A DNA stretch of 64,000 nucleotides, taken from assembly GCA_949316235.1 (NCBI GenBank), contig OX438750.1, forward strand, positions 15,068,865-15,132,864. The letters run 5' to 3'. The stretch is from Oegoconia quadripuncta. Taxonomy: Eukaryota > Arthropoda > Insecta > Lepidoptera > Autostichidae. Positions within the stretch are counted from its first letter, which is position 1; each line of letters opens with the position of its first letter. The translations under genes were made by a program, and so were the position numbers. Under the pieces are notes generated by a model. That model was not told where the DNA came from and searched no databases. It worked only from the letters and a program-made list of their open reading frames with translations. Shown piece after piece: positions 10,512 to 21,027 of the stretch.

Positions 10512-10648
10512 TGGATTCGGATGTACACCAAGTAAACTAAAACCAGTTTTAAAGTAGTACTGTCTCTTTCTCCCTGGAACAGTACGACGCGACGGCACCA
10601 TTCCAAAACTGGCTTTACTTTAGTTGGTGTTGTACATCCGAATCGACA
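10512..10648. mobile_element. Fold-back element, ~40-bp arms
   Basis: GATTCGGATGTACACCAAGT at the left is matched by the reverse complement of GTTGTACATCCGAATCGAC at the right. The arms continue inward to CAGTTTT / AAAACTGG, with a few indels. Arms are about 10512-10550 and 10602-10648, separated by about 50 bp. No ORF. It is probably a small MITE inserted in or beside the LINE remnant. Confidence 0.7.
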
Positions 10649-10649
10649 T

Positions 10650-12017
10650 CAATATGCGCAATAATACGTTTACTAACAAACAATACATTTCAGATGCAAA
10701 TGATGTTTTGTAAGATCAGGTAAAATAAAAGCACTTTGGTATAAAATTTACATTACAATTTTACAAAATATGGCAACCCAAAGTACACAGCTAGCAATAA
10801 CAGGGTAAAATTTTATATTAATAGAAAACCATTATTTAGAACAGACAAATTGTAAGTCGTAAAACTAAATCAGAATATTGAACAAGAGAGAGAAAAAACT
10901 TGTTTGTAGATCGAATGAGTAGTAATAAGAGGCAACGAAGCGCAGTGCGCCGCAATGTAGACAGGTTGAAAACACAATAAATCACAATGCCAAATTACTG
11001 CATTCTAGCCATTTCCAGCGTACACGATAGGACTTCGACGTCTTCTAGAGTCAACCAGCCGTGGCAAACAAACATTGGAGTCAACGACATCACCCGAACA
11101 TATAGGCACTTTCAGTTTCATGAAAACGAAAGCGGTGCGCACATCTCCTGCGCACCAATCCGCGCCATTTTAGCCAACATGGCGGCTAAAAAAGCCGATA
11201 ATCCGTCACGGCGCGCGCGCCTCAGCGCATCAGGCATCCACTAATTTGTCAAATGCATCGGTACAGAGGAGACAGTCAAATGAATGATTACCACTTAATT
11301 ACCGCAATAATTATGAATCATGTCAACATTAATGGACGGTGAAGTCTGTTCAGCACTATAATTTAGTTAGCAATTTATATTTCGTTTTACACAGTACAAT
11401 AAATCTAAATTGAAGATACTTCGTTATACCTATATGACGGGATTTTCCAAGTATTGGAAGACGTATGGAAATACATCTTCAGAAAACGAAAGCAAACCAT
11501 TCACATGGTAATTCTCTCAAATAAACGGTTCATCGGATTCGCTGCCGACCCAAACCAGTCATCTAGATATATCTAAAAGTAATGGCAAGGAGCAGCGACC
11601 CGCGCTAGTGAAATGCAGACAACACCCGACCGCGAACCGGCTGGGCGACCGCGAAAGTGACCACCTCTCCAATTACCACACTCAACTTACTTGCGACCAT
11701 CTTAGGTACAGTTTCTTCGGATATAGTAATTTGATGAAAAGTTAAGCTGACGTCGAAACGGGACAGGTGACTGGGAATAAGCCGATGATGAATTGGTTCT
11801 AGATTTACTATTAGGTATTAGATAGATTGGGCGTATTACCACTCCAATTGAAAGAACGGATGACAGTTTTTGTCCTCTTTATTAATACTCTTCTCTCCAA
11901 TTTAATTTAGTAATAACCATTTCGAAGCCCCGGGGATACTCATTATAATTAATATATTATCCAGGTATTCTATTTTTTGCGTTCGCCATGGATTGGACAT
12001 AGACTAGTCACTTCCAG
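10650..12017. other. Non-coding stretch with a GC-rich patch
   Basis: No supported gene. The only compositional change is a GC/CpG-rich patch at about 11140-11245 (listed separately) and a mild one at 11585-11700. The frame at 10987-11244 spans the first patch; it has no recognisable domain and is not called. Confidence 0.4.
11150..11245. promoter_or_regulatory. Possible promoter-like patch with YY1-type sites
   Basis: GCGCCATTTTAGCC and CAACATGGCGGCTA lie side by side and resemble two YY1-type elements in opposite orientation. TTTAGCC and GGCTAAA form 7-bp inverted arms around them. A CpG-dense run (CACGGCGCGCGCGCC) follows. In this AT-rich background such a patch is unusual, but no exon is visible nearby, so the assignment is weak. 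Confidence 0.25.
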
Positions 12018-12168
12018 CAGCAGCCCGACCGCCTAACTCTATTGCTTTGGGTGTTGTTATCGTTTATGACGTCAATGCACTGTGCGTTCTTGTCATATCG
12101 TAACAAAATAACAAGGACGGACAATGCATTGCTATCGCTATAGCTTTAAATTAGGCGATAGGCCCCAG
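12018..12168 (-). mobile_element. Fold-back MITE family H, copy 1
   Basis: Flanked by CGCCTAACT at the left and TTAGGCG at the right, so the ends are inverted copies. Inside, TGCGTTCTTGTCATATCG and AACAAGGACGGACAATG also form inverted arms, so the whole unit could fold back. The same unit is at 27193-27345 and 47595-47735 in the opposite orientation. All carry the GACAAGGACGGA block, the CTATAGCGATAG-type block and the CAATTGAGTTAG end. Non-coding. Confidence 0.75.
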
Positions 12169-12639
12169 CAGGGTCTTTTGTGCGCTTCCCTCGCTTCCGC
12201 ATTCTCCTATTGCCAAGTTATAGACTTTATGATACAAGGTAGTAGAAAGAGCATGTAGTCACCAGGTTCAAGATATCCTTTGCCCAGATTAAACAATGCC
12301 TTATAGCCACGGCATGGTATAATCCAGGAATAGGTAAAAAACAACTGGAGTTAAAAATCTTCGAAAGGGCTGAACAGGGTATTCCATCAAACATGAGTAA
12401 GAACCATCTCGCAAATACTAGCTTTCGAAAATAACCATTTACAAATCTGTTCAACCATTTTAGTCCAAAAACCTGGTTTGAAAAAATTGGTTTGAAACCG
12501 ATGTCCCGTTTTAAACCAATAACTTTTCTTGCGTGGGGGTTGAAAACAAATGTCGTACAAGAGACATAACTCGAACTCATGTCTTCAAAAAACCATCTTA
12601 ATTTCCAAATTATCATCGCAGGTAATTTTAGATATACTA

Positions 12640-13955
12640 CTCTGTGTAAAAAGTATCGGGAATATGTCAATAAAAAGACCCGCGTAAAAGAGGTCGTTCT
12701 AATTTTTTTACTGCATGTTGGTAGCACTGTACTGATTTAGCGCGCAAAATTTGAGCGGGATCTGTCATTTAATTTGTTTTAAACTACACTTTTTGTTGGT
12801 CATAGTTTTGAGTCCTCGGCGATTTTTACAATGGAAAATATTGTTGAACAAAGAGTGTGCCTTAAATTTTGTGTTTCAAATGATATTTCATGTGGTGAAT
12901 CACTAAAAATGTTGCGAAATACCTACGGCGAATCGTGTATATCGAAAACAAGGGCTTATGAATGGTATAAGGCTTTTAAAGAAGGCCGAGAAGTAGTAGT
13001 AGACTTGCCTCGTTCTGGTAGACCTTCAACCGCTACGACCAAAGAAAACATCGACAGAATCAAGAAGCTAGTGCTCGAAAATCGACGTATGAGTCTGAGA
13101 GAGTTGGCTAGTGAGGTGAACATATCTTTTAAGTCCGTCCACAACATTCTCATTGACATTTTAGGCATGAAACGCGTCGCCGCTCGACTAGTTCCAAAAG
13201 AGCTCAATTTTGTTCAAAAAGCGCAGCGAAAGCATGTCGCTGAAGACATGGTTTCCCGAGCTTCTACGGATCCGACCTTTATGAAACGTATAATAACTGG
13301 CGACGAGACATGGGTTTATGAGTACGACATGCAAACAAGCCAACAGTCTTCAGAATGGCGTCTCGAAAACGAGCCGAAACCCAAAAAACCGCGGCAAAGT
13401 CGCTCCAAAATCAAGGTGATGCTGACAGTTTTTTTTGACTACCGTGGTGTGGTTCACTCCGAATTCCTTCCAGAGGGAGAAACAGTGAATAAAGAATATT
13501 ATTTAGGCGTCATGAAGCGTTTGCGTGAGAGTATCCGCCGAAAACGTCCAGATTTGTGGCAACACAACTCATGGATGCTGCACCATGATAATGCACCATC
13601 ACACACAGCCATTATAGTGAAAGAGTTTTTAGCGAAAAATTCAACAAAAGTTCTCGACCAAGCACCGTATTCACCTGATATGGCTCCGTCTGACTTTTTT
13701 ATATTTCCCAAGTTAAAATTACCACTTCGAGGAAAACGTTTTGAGTCGATAGAAGCCATAAAAGAAAATTCGCTGAATGAGCTAAAGGCCATACCGCAAA
13801 TAGCCTATGAAAAATGTATGGAAGACTGGGTGAAGCGGTGGAGATGTTGTATTGCAAGCGATGGGGCCTACTTTGAAGGCGATAAAATAAATTTAGATGA
13901 ATAATTTGTATTTTTTGTTTTATTGACAAATTCCCGATACTTAGTACACTGAATG
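12640..13955 (+). mobile_element. Mariner transposon, apparently complete
   Basis: Terminal inverted repeats of about 33 bp: the left arm (from about 12642) contains AAGTATCGGGAATATGTCAA and the right arm (13919-13953, reversed) AAGTATCGGGAATTTGTCAA. The outer parts TCTGTGTA and TCAGTGTA also match. TA dinucleotides lie near both ends (12638-12639 and 13956-13957), as expected for the mariner TA duplication, but the exact end is uncertain by 2-3 bp. Total length about 1.3 kb is normal for the family. The transposase gene is intact. Confidence 0.93.
12831..13904 (+). CDS. Mariner transposase, intact DD34D
   Basis: 357 residues, close to the usual 345-355. It binds the terminal repeats and catalyses cut-and-paste transposition in the nucleus. 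An N-terminal bipartite helix-turn-helix region covers residues 1-112, with the GRPST linker at 63-67. The LVPKEL motif at 120-125 is equivalent to the classical WVPHEL. Catalytic residues are Asp158 (in TGDETWVYEYD), Asp253 (HHDNAPSH) and Asp288 (YSPDMAPSDFF). Spacing is 94 and 34 residues, exactly the mariner DD34D pattern. The ATG at 12831 lies about 190 bp inside the left end. No stop or frameshift breaks the frame, so the copy may be young or still active. The subfamily (irritans/vertumnana-like) is not certain by eye. Confidence 0.95.
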   Translation: MENIVEQRVCLKFCVSNDISCGESLKMLRNTYGESCISKTRAYEWYKAFKEGREVVVDLPRSGRPSTATTKENIDRIKKLVLENRRMSLRELASEVNISFKSVHNILIDILGMKRVAARLVPKELNFVQKAQRKHVAEDMVSRASTDPTFMKRIITGDETWVYEYDMQTSQQSSEWRLENEPKPKKPRQSRSKIKVMLTVFFDYRGVVHSEFLPEGETVNKEYYLGVMKRLRESIRRKRPDLWQHNSWMLHHDNAPSHTAIIVKEFLAKNSTKVLDQAPYSPDMAPSDFFIFPKLKLPLRGKRFESIEAIKENSLNELKAIPQIAYEKCMEDWVKRWRCCIASDGAYFEGDKINLDE

Positions 13956-13959
13956 TATA

Positions 13960-15093
13960 TGTACAATTGTGGGCTAAGATTTATTGATACTTTCTACTTA
14001 ATATCTTTAAAAATGTAGTAACTTGCGCGTCGCGTCATGTACCCAAAGAAGAAACTACGAACTCTTCCGCGTGATTTTTAAGCCTGACAACTTTACGGCT
14101 AGTCGTTTATACTGTCACTAAGTCCTCAATATAAACTCTAACAACTTCCTTAATTGGTTTCAACGGAGATTCCGTAGTACGTAGTAATAATGATTCTATT
14201 TCTGTTTCCGAGATGTGCAGAGATAGTTACATATAAAAAGATATGTAACGTATTACTTAGTTTGTGAACAGAATCCACTGACTTTCACTAAAAGGTAAAT
14301 TTAGATAACGAGAAAAGATAGCTGGTCGAATGATCAGTGATCACTTGAAATCGACAACCACAATGATTACCTAGCCTATCGAATCCAGTCAATCATAAAA
14401 AAAAAGCCTCAAACGACTTCTGCCGACATTAACCGGAACACCTCGACAATTATAGACCTGTTAGACAAATAGTTAAAAGCCTATGCATAATTTCATTAAA
14501 TAATAACATCAAATTGTCTTCTTTGTTTTTGGCAGTATCACAGACTAGGTACTTATTAGTAGTTAAGTAACTTGCTATTCAAGACATCACTAGGGTAGTG
14601 TCGTACGGAATAGTGATTCCAAACGACGCCACGGTGGTGATGTTCTGGTGGTGTCGAGTGGAATGAACAGACATGACAATATTTCTTTCGGGATTAAAAT
14701 CCGGGGTAATGAAATGGCAACCGCGGTAAAAAATTAAAAATATATCATTTATATATAAAAACGACACCTGGACTGGATGTCACTCTAATCTAACATATTT
14801 CTTCAACAGGCGATATAGGTACACGGTAGAACGAGGACAACAAAAACTGTGTCCGGAAAGCAGAAGGCGCGGCGACTTGCACAATCTACCGCCATCCGGT
14901 GTCGCTTCATAAAAGCACAATACGCTATTTGTGTTATACAGATAGATGCACTATCTGCGCAATTGTTGGTCTCATGAATGGAAATTGTAAACAGTTGAAA
15001 GCTTGAATACATCCCATTGAAGTGTGTTCGCAAAATCATGACAGTATTCGAACATCAAACCCACGACGGACGTGCGCGAATCTTCACACTTGT
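13960..15093. other. Non-coding stretch, nothing recognised
   Basis: No supported gene or repeat. Short frames on the minus strand near 14579-15039 show no family features. Confidence 0.4.
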
Positions 15094-15304
15094 AAGAATA
15101 TTGGGAATGTTTTTCCGAGTTTTAATACCGGCGAGAAAACTGGATCGTTACATTACTACCAGTAAGATTAATGGGTAATTTTAATTAGTTTAAAATAGTA
15201 AAATAATACTATTCCTACTAGTACCTAGATAGTAATGTTGAAACGATATGTTCCCAGTTTTCTCACTGGTAGTAAGTAATTGTAAAAATATTCCCAATAT
15301 TCTT
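15094..15304. mobile_element. Fold-back element, 211 bp, long arms
   Basis: The left arm begins AAGAATATTGGGAATGTTTT and the right arm, reversed, AAGAATATTGGGAATATTTT. Further inward, GAGAAAACTGG and the distal ATTAC also match. Arms are about 65-70 bp around a short AT-rich centre. There is no ORF. Likely a MITE of unknown superfamily; this is the only copy in the window. Confidence 0.75.
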
Positions 15305-16620
15305 CTGGGAATACGCCAATTCTTCAGCCACAGGAAAATGTCTGAATAAAGTATTTATTTTGAACCGTGGCATGCCCAGAAATAAATCATTCGCACTTTA
15401 AACAGATAATCGAAATCAATAATACGAAAGCAATTAATAAATAATTAAAGAAACAACCGATTAATTACACAGCCCTTTAAAACAATTAAGAAAATTGATA
15501 ACCAGTTACAAGGACAGTACTTAATTAAGCCATGAGTCGGTAATAAACTTTCACAACACTATAGCTACTTGAATAGGCACATTATAGCATGTTTTACGAC
15601 TTATTTGATGTGGCTCATCTAGCAGAGCGGCATTTCCCTGACAAACTAATTGGAATGATCCGAGTCTAATAAGGATTGAAACAGCTCTTAAAATTCTGGT
15701 CATGCGGTAGCACAGAGTTCTTTGTCTAACGGTATGCTATAAACATTCCTGAAGGTTTAAAGCATTGCACATAGTGAAAGCTAAGCAATAGTAATTCTAG
15801 TATTCCCAGTTCAGCACTTTATCAGTGCCCAGATGGCATTTCATTAAATAAGTAATTTATTTGAGACTGTCCAAAACTTAACATTTATCAATGGTTTTGC
15901 TATTTCGTTCAATGTATACATTTAAAATGTACACGATTTATTATGTTCGTTTAAAACTATGTGTTTGTAGGTGTAGGTTGTCAGTCGCAGATCTTTGCAG
16001 TGGAATCCTCGCCTAAGCTTTACCTTTAGGGTAAAGGAATCTTTAGGTGAGTAGCTTAGGAGAATTCTCAATAGCTTTATTCAAGAACCATGCTGTACGA
16101 CATTAAAGTTAGTAATTAAAAGACTTGATGTTACACTAAAAATAGAATAATCTAATGGACGAATATAAGACATACTTAATGTAAAAATTTGCATTGCATA
16201 CATACCTACTCATAACTAAATATTATTATTATTTTTATATTTTGTGGCAATTGGTCGTCTTTAATGCGATCAACTATAACTAAATAAGCCACTCATGCAG
16301 CTATACAAGTGACATCTCCTGTCAAAGACCCAACCAATAGGACTGTGTAGAGAAAAGAGAAATGTTCCATCGATGCGATAGCTCATTATTACATTATGTT
16401 TAACATTCGCCCATTAAAACATCTCTGTTCTATTTCTAGTGTCACACAAAGATACTTGTTAATTGTATTAAATCCTACATCCTGCCATACAAATACCCTT
16501 TCCTCAATATCCTATATAAAGCTAAGTAACGTTTCGAATGGACATTTCGAACCTTTGGCACACTTAGAACCCTCATAGTGAACTAGTAATATCGCAAATA
16601 TTTCTATTTTCTCATCTAAT
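15305..16620. other. Non-coding stretch, nothing recognised
   Basis: No gene. A small perfect stem, TTTACC/GGTAAA around TTTAG, is present near 16020-16036. Otherwise AT-rich sequence without repeats seen elsewhere. Confidence 0.4.
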
Positions 16621-16880
16621 ATAGGAGGGATTCCACCCGTATGTAGTTAACATACCGAACATTCGCACTAAGCGGTTCGACTCTTCATTCATAATGCGAA
16701 CAGCCAAGGCATGGAACTCCCTTCCGGCGTCAGTTTTTCCTGAATCCTACAACCTTGGGATCTTGATGAGCAGGGTGAATAGGCATCTCCTGAAATCGCC
16801 TGCTTCATTTTCGGCCACATCGTCACTTTCCATCAGGTGAGATTGTGTTCAAACGCGTATCCAGTTAATCATAAAAAAAA
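16621..16880 (+). mobile_element. LINE family B, 3' fragment 1
   Basis: Encodes the end of the LINE-B ORF, readable as ...MRTAKAWNSLPASVFPESYN, followed by the 3' UTR (TCAGGTGAGATTGTG, then CCAGTTAATCATAAAAAAAA). This matches the minus-strand copy at 31409-32115 almost base for base. It is heavily 5'-truncated and keeps only about 260 bp with a poly(A) tail. Confidence 0.85.
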
Positions 16881-17340
16881 TCATCAAAAAATATCATGTC
16901 TCTCATAAAAAAAAATGTTTTTTTTTTATTCCGACACAAATACTTATTACTAACTTTATCGTGGCAATGTTTAATTTGTTTATCCCGCGGGAACTACTCA
17001 AGGGTATATTCTACCTATATATCAAATTACATCTGTTTCGCCGTGATTCACCAACAGACAAATATCGAAATGTATGTAGGTAATACTTTCATTGTTGACA
17101 TCGGTAAGGTGACACCTACTTGAGGATTCGAGCAATACTCGTCGCATCAAAGGACTCGCGAGTTATAATTCAAGTCCGGAGACTCGCTAAACTCGATGTT
17201 CTTGAGTATTCCAACTCCCTCCAGGGAGTCCTGTTCTAAAGAATCCTTGTAATTTGACTACAAAGTCTTAATAATAAGAAGAGAAGAAGACTCGGAAGAC
17301 TAGTCTTTTGCAACACTAGTTTCAGTTGAGATAGTGGTTT

Positions 17341-17400
17341 TTGTGGCGCGTTCCCGCGTATAAAAAGGCATAACCCAAGTCCACCTGACTCATTATCGGT
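17341..17400 (+). promoter_or_regulatory. Possible core promoter: TATA box plus initiator
   Basis: TATAAAAAG at 17359-17367 is followed about 31 bp later by TCATTA at 17390, close to the arthropod initiator TCAKTY. The surrounding 300 bp is less AT-rich and has CTCGCGAGT-type palindromes upstream. No ORF follows. It could be the promoter of a degraded LTR element (a solo LTR about 17100-17650 with AATAAA near 17651) or of an unseen gene. I found no second copy to pair as an LTR. Confidence 0.35.
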
Positions 17401-18232
17401 GGAAGCTCAACCATTTCCTACAAGTGTCTGTTGTTACACACTTGTGTTTACTTGTTGACGTTGATCGGTGGTGATCTCAGAGTGTTTTAAGTACAGTCAT
17501 AGGGTAGCGATGACAATGACATCACTTCTTTCCATGTACAGTCAGACGGGGCCGATGACACTCGATTCCTTTGCAGTTTAAGAATTAATTTAAACATATA
17601 ACAATGTGATTGTTTTTTTATTTACCACTTTATTGTATACCTACATAAGACAATAAAAAAAACTGAAAAATTACTTTTTAAGTTACCAAGATGATGCATG
17701 TTCTGCCTGCGTAAAGGCAACACCAAGATTGAATTGAATGTAAGAATTTCGCTTCGATCAAAGACAATGTGGCCAGACGATAAAAATTATAAGAAATGTC
17801 CTAGGTCCAACTCACTTGGCACTTTACTTTCCTTTTTCCTAATGCAAGGAGGCTATCTTTTTCTAGCTATTTAAATCTACCTAGTTTCCGGACGCGGTCT
17901 TGCTCGTGTGAAATTAGTTTATCGTCTCATGGAAATTACTTGAATTTCGGAATAAAAGCTAAGCAGGATATTGTAGTCGATCTCTATACTAAACTCCACG
18001 GGAATTCATGCAGGTGTTTCAGTGCAAGTCTTAGAAAAAAGGGTAATATATGTTTGAATTACAATTTTTTTTCCTATTTCAATTTAACTCAACTTTTCTA
18101 TTTTAATCACCAGCGAAAATAAAAAATAACACGATGTTCTGACACGTCGACAACTGTTACTGAAAATGAATAAAATAAAAGTTTTTATGGTCACGATTTA
18201 TACTATAATACTCTATAATAATATAATAATAA
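17401..18232. other. Non-coding stretch downstream of the TATA motif
   Basis: No ORF of note. CAATAAAAAAAACTG near 17650 could act as a polyadenylation signal. Nothing else was recognised. Confidence 0.35.
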
Positions 18233-18672
18233 TAACTAATCTACCTAATAATATAAATGTGAAAATTTGGATGTTCGTCTGTTTCTTTGTTGCTTATCCG
18301 CCCAATCAGTGAATTCGCTAAAGAATAGATTGGATAAATTAAAAAAAAAACTAGTGATGACTTAAGTCATCACTAGTTTATTTAAATTTTAGAAATAAAT
18401 TAAATAATATTTAAATATTGACTGAATAACAACATAATGAACAATGTGAACTCTTCCAACATTGTGACATAGACATACCAGCAGTAATGCTGCTCGTCTA
18501 TAATAGTATTCATGGCGAAACGGATTTCAAAAAAATTTGGTATATAGGTAGAACACCGTGGATTAAAACATAGGATATTTTTTATCCCGACAAAGTGAGT
18601 AGGGATAAACAAATGAAACATATTCGCGGTGAAGTTATTCCACGCTGGCGAAGCCGCGGGCGGAAATCTAGT
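18233..18672 (+). mobile_element. Helitron-like repeat, copy 2, with internal insertion
   Basis: Begins TAACTAATCTACCTAATAAT and ends GGCGGAAATCTAGT, with GGTATATAGGTAGAAC, AGGATATTTTTTATCCCGAC and AAAGTGAGTAG, as in the copies at 8975 and 43460. Between about 18320 and 18505 it carries about 180 bp not shared with the other copies. That segment contains a perfect 32-bp palindrome (18348-18379). Confidence 0.5.
18348..18379. repeat. Perfect 32-bp palindrome
   Basis: The two 16-base arms, AAACTAGTGATGACTT and AAGTCATCACTAGTTT, are exact reverse complements with no spacer. It could extrude as a cruciform or be the fused ends of an excised or collapsed element. It lies in the extra segment of the Helitron-like copy. 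Confidence 0.9.
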
Positions 18673-18829
18673 ATTAAATAAATTATCATCTATGTTTTAA
18701 CAATTAAACATTCGCTTTTGACTGTCAGTAACGACGTCTTCGTTGATTTGACTATAAGCGTTAGTAATAATAATAAATAACTACGTACTTGTCCGTTGCG
18801 GCCAGAACAGCATGTATTTGTAGGTTCCG

Positions 18830-19265
18830 ACAGATTTGGCGTTATTTGAAGAGGCATACATACATTCATAAACTTTAGCTCAAATGAGGTGGTCAGAGAT
18901 AACCCAAACATGAGTTCAAAAACAGTACCACGGTCCAACTTTCGAAGTATACACAATTGCAAATTGTGACAGGGCGTGAGTTCACAGACGTTAAATCGTC
19001 TGTAGATGCTATTTGGTGGAAAGCACAAAGCACATAATCGTTGTAACATTATTTTTAAGTAACCTGATTGTGCCGTGTATTTTCAGCACGTCTCGTAAAA
19101 GACGACTAATGCACTTTCCACGAAAAAACATCTATAGACTTGCACTTAACGGCGATGGGCTCTCCCTCTGTCACATTACTGTATATTTCGAAAGGAGGAC
19201 CTGGACATTTTTGGGATATCTCTGACCACTCCATTTGGGATAAAGTCGTGACGTTATGCATGTAT
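18830..19265. repeat. Two D1 repeats in inverted (tail-to-head) array
   Basis: 18830-18990 reads, on the minus strand, the D1 blocks TATACTTCGAAAG, TTATCTCTGACCACCTCATT and GAGCTAAAGT. 19083-19265 reads, on the plus strand, CGTAAAAGACGACTAATGCA, AACGGCGATGGGCTC, GTATATTTCGAAAGGA and TCTCTGACCACTCCATTTGG. The pair forms diverged inverted repeats about 90 bp apart. See 1697-1985 for the fullest copy. Confidence 0.65.
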
Positions 19266-19410
19266 ACTTCTGATTGGAAAGTGGAAATTTCACACGCGTA
19301 TCAACAGCCTATAGCCACCTAGTGGCAAAAAAGGGAATCTTCCATCTCTCTCAACCACATCATCACGAAACATTGCGCTTCGTAAAATAATTCAGAAAAA
19401 ATCATTAAAG

Positions 19411-19640
19411 TTTTTTTTTATGCACAACGGGTTGGTACTTGACCTCAATCACACCTGAAAGTTCAGTGAACAGTGTTTTATAAGCTGGCACAGGATTATC
19501 ATCAACACCCATAACCCACCATACGACAAAAACAAATAGCAAAAATAAGGTGAGCACGCTTCCACCTTCGGCCTCATCTTCACTTAACATCAGGTGTAAT
19601 TGAAGTCAAGTGCTAACCCGTTGTGCATAAAAAAAATAAA
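19411..19640. mobile_element. Inverted pair of SINE-A tails (snap-back)
   Basis: 19411-19459 is a SINE-A tail on the minus strand (T-run, ATGCACAACGGGTTGGTACT, GACCTCAATCACACCTG). 19549-19640 is one on the plus strand (TTCCACCTTCGGCCTCATCT ... CTAACCCGTTGTGCATAAAA). The two share about 45 bp of inverted complementarity with about 90 bp between. They could be two independent truncated insertions or one insertion with an inverted 5' end, as seen in twin-primed retrotransposition. Confidence 0.75.
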
Positions 19641-19707
19641 TTATATATTGAAAGTGCACCGAACTGCCATCAGGCATCTATCATTCATAGAACAAAGTGT
19701 AATTTGA

Positions 19708-20105
19708 CTTTTTTATGTACGGGTTAGCGCTTGAGCTCAATAACACTTGATGTTAAGTGAAGATGAGGCCGAAGGTGGAAGCGTGCTCACCTGGAAGCCC
19801 CAATTTAGGGACTTGATATCTTACTGAAATAAGATACACGACAAGGAGAACAAGACAGCTGGAAAACCACAATGCTATCAACATTGCTACTAGTGACAGA
19901 CTTAACAAAGCGATATCGAAATTGAGATCGATTCTCACTCTCATTTTTGATAACTTCTGTTTAAATATACAACATTATCTCAAGTGTCAACTTCAGTTCA
20001 CTCCAATCTTGAGATAGGCGGACATTTAAAAATACCCTATCACTAACTAAACCAAACATTAAACAGCTGGACATCGAAACCGCATCCTCCGTCTTGTAAC
20101 CCTTA
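19708..20105 (-). mobile_element. SINE-A copy, nearly full length, diverged
   Basis: Starts with the T-run and ATGTACGGGTTAGCGCTTGA, continues GTTAAGTGAAGATGAGGCCG and AAGGTGGAAGCGTGCTC. Near 20020-20105 it keeps AGGCGGACATTTAAAAATA and a degraded head (GCTGGACATCGAAACCGC), equivalent to the B box GATCGAACCCGCGACC of the best copy. The middle section is strongly diverged or has an extra insert. Confidence 0.7.
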
Positions 20106-21027
20106 AATTGTTACTTCCTTCAGACAAGCGAAGATGAGGTTAATATTCCTAACTGGTAAAACAAATAGTTAATTAGACGTTCTGGTTATCGCTATAGCAG
20201 TACAACGACAAGTCTATTAGACGAACCTTTTATGAGCAGACCGTTAACGTGTTGCAATCAGTCTCAAGCTTTCAAAATGTCATCGCAAAAATTATTTATA
20301 GGTTAATAGGCGTTTTTAACGTCCCATCTGACAGCAAATCAAAACCAATCTCGTAAGATTCCGTGTAAGCACTCGATGAACATTCGCAGAGTAAAGGCGT
20401 CGACCTTTAGCCGGGGCCTACGGGATCACGTAACCGAAGACCGACCGATATGTTAGAAGCAGGTAGTGTTGTGTAAGAAGCGAAGGAATTTACTCGATAC
20501 CTTGCTATCGCAATCTATATGCGACCATAACTGGGGACTAGACTGCAACCTACGTGGGAACAGTAAATATTGCTTTAGCTGCAAGTAATCTACATTTATT
20601 ATGCGTTTTGAAATTTTATTAAGACACATATGCGAGAACCAACATAGTGGTAGTATAAGACTGACAGAGCCGCAGACTACGAAAAATTTTACAGGTCAAT
20701 GGAGAGTTAGTACTCGTAACAGAGAAGTTTACAAATATGAAGGAGATTATGTGAAAGTAAGATAATCAATCACTGATTCTGCTCTTGTAGAAAAAGAGAG
20801 ACATAATAATTTAATTAATGATAATAGTGTCTAAATTGAATCTGAAGTGTTTGTACGTAAACGATAAAAAGTGAAAGGAATAATTGCAAATCGAAATTTT
20901 ATTAATCAATTAGCAGCCCATAGTTTTAAGCACTTCAACTTTCGCACATGTACGCCGGTGGCTCAAGATATTCCTTTGGAAAGAAAAGGTAATCCAAAAA
21001 AAAAATTTATAAACTTTCTAGATTTTA
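20106..21027. other. Non-coding stretch, nothing recognised
   Basis: No gene or repeat recognised. A 66-codon frame at 20871-21071 runs into the SINE-A copy and is not credible. Confidence 0.4.

Noticed and set aside
10987..11244. 85-codon frame over the CpG patch
   Set aside because: No motif, and the patch is better explained as regulatory or chance; not called as a gene.
12227..12727. 166-codon minus-strand frame beside the mariner
   Set aside because: Runs across the mariner left terminal repeat, has no recognisable domain and no plausible composition; chance frame.
17100..17660. LTR retrotransposon
   Set aside because: Has a TATA box and a possible AATAAA but no second LTR, primer-binding site or gag/pol frames; kept only as a promoter-like feature.
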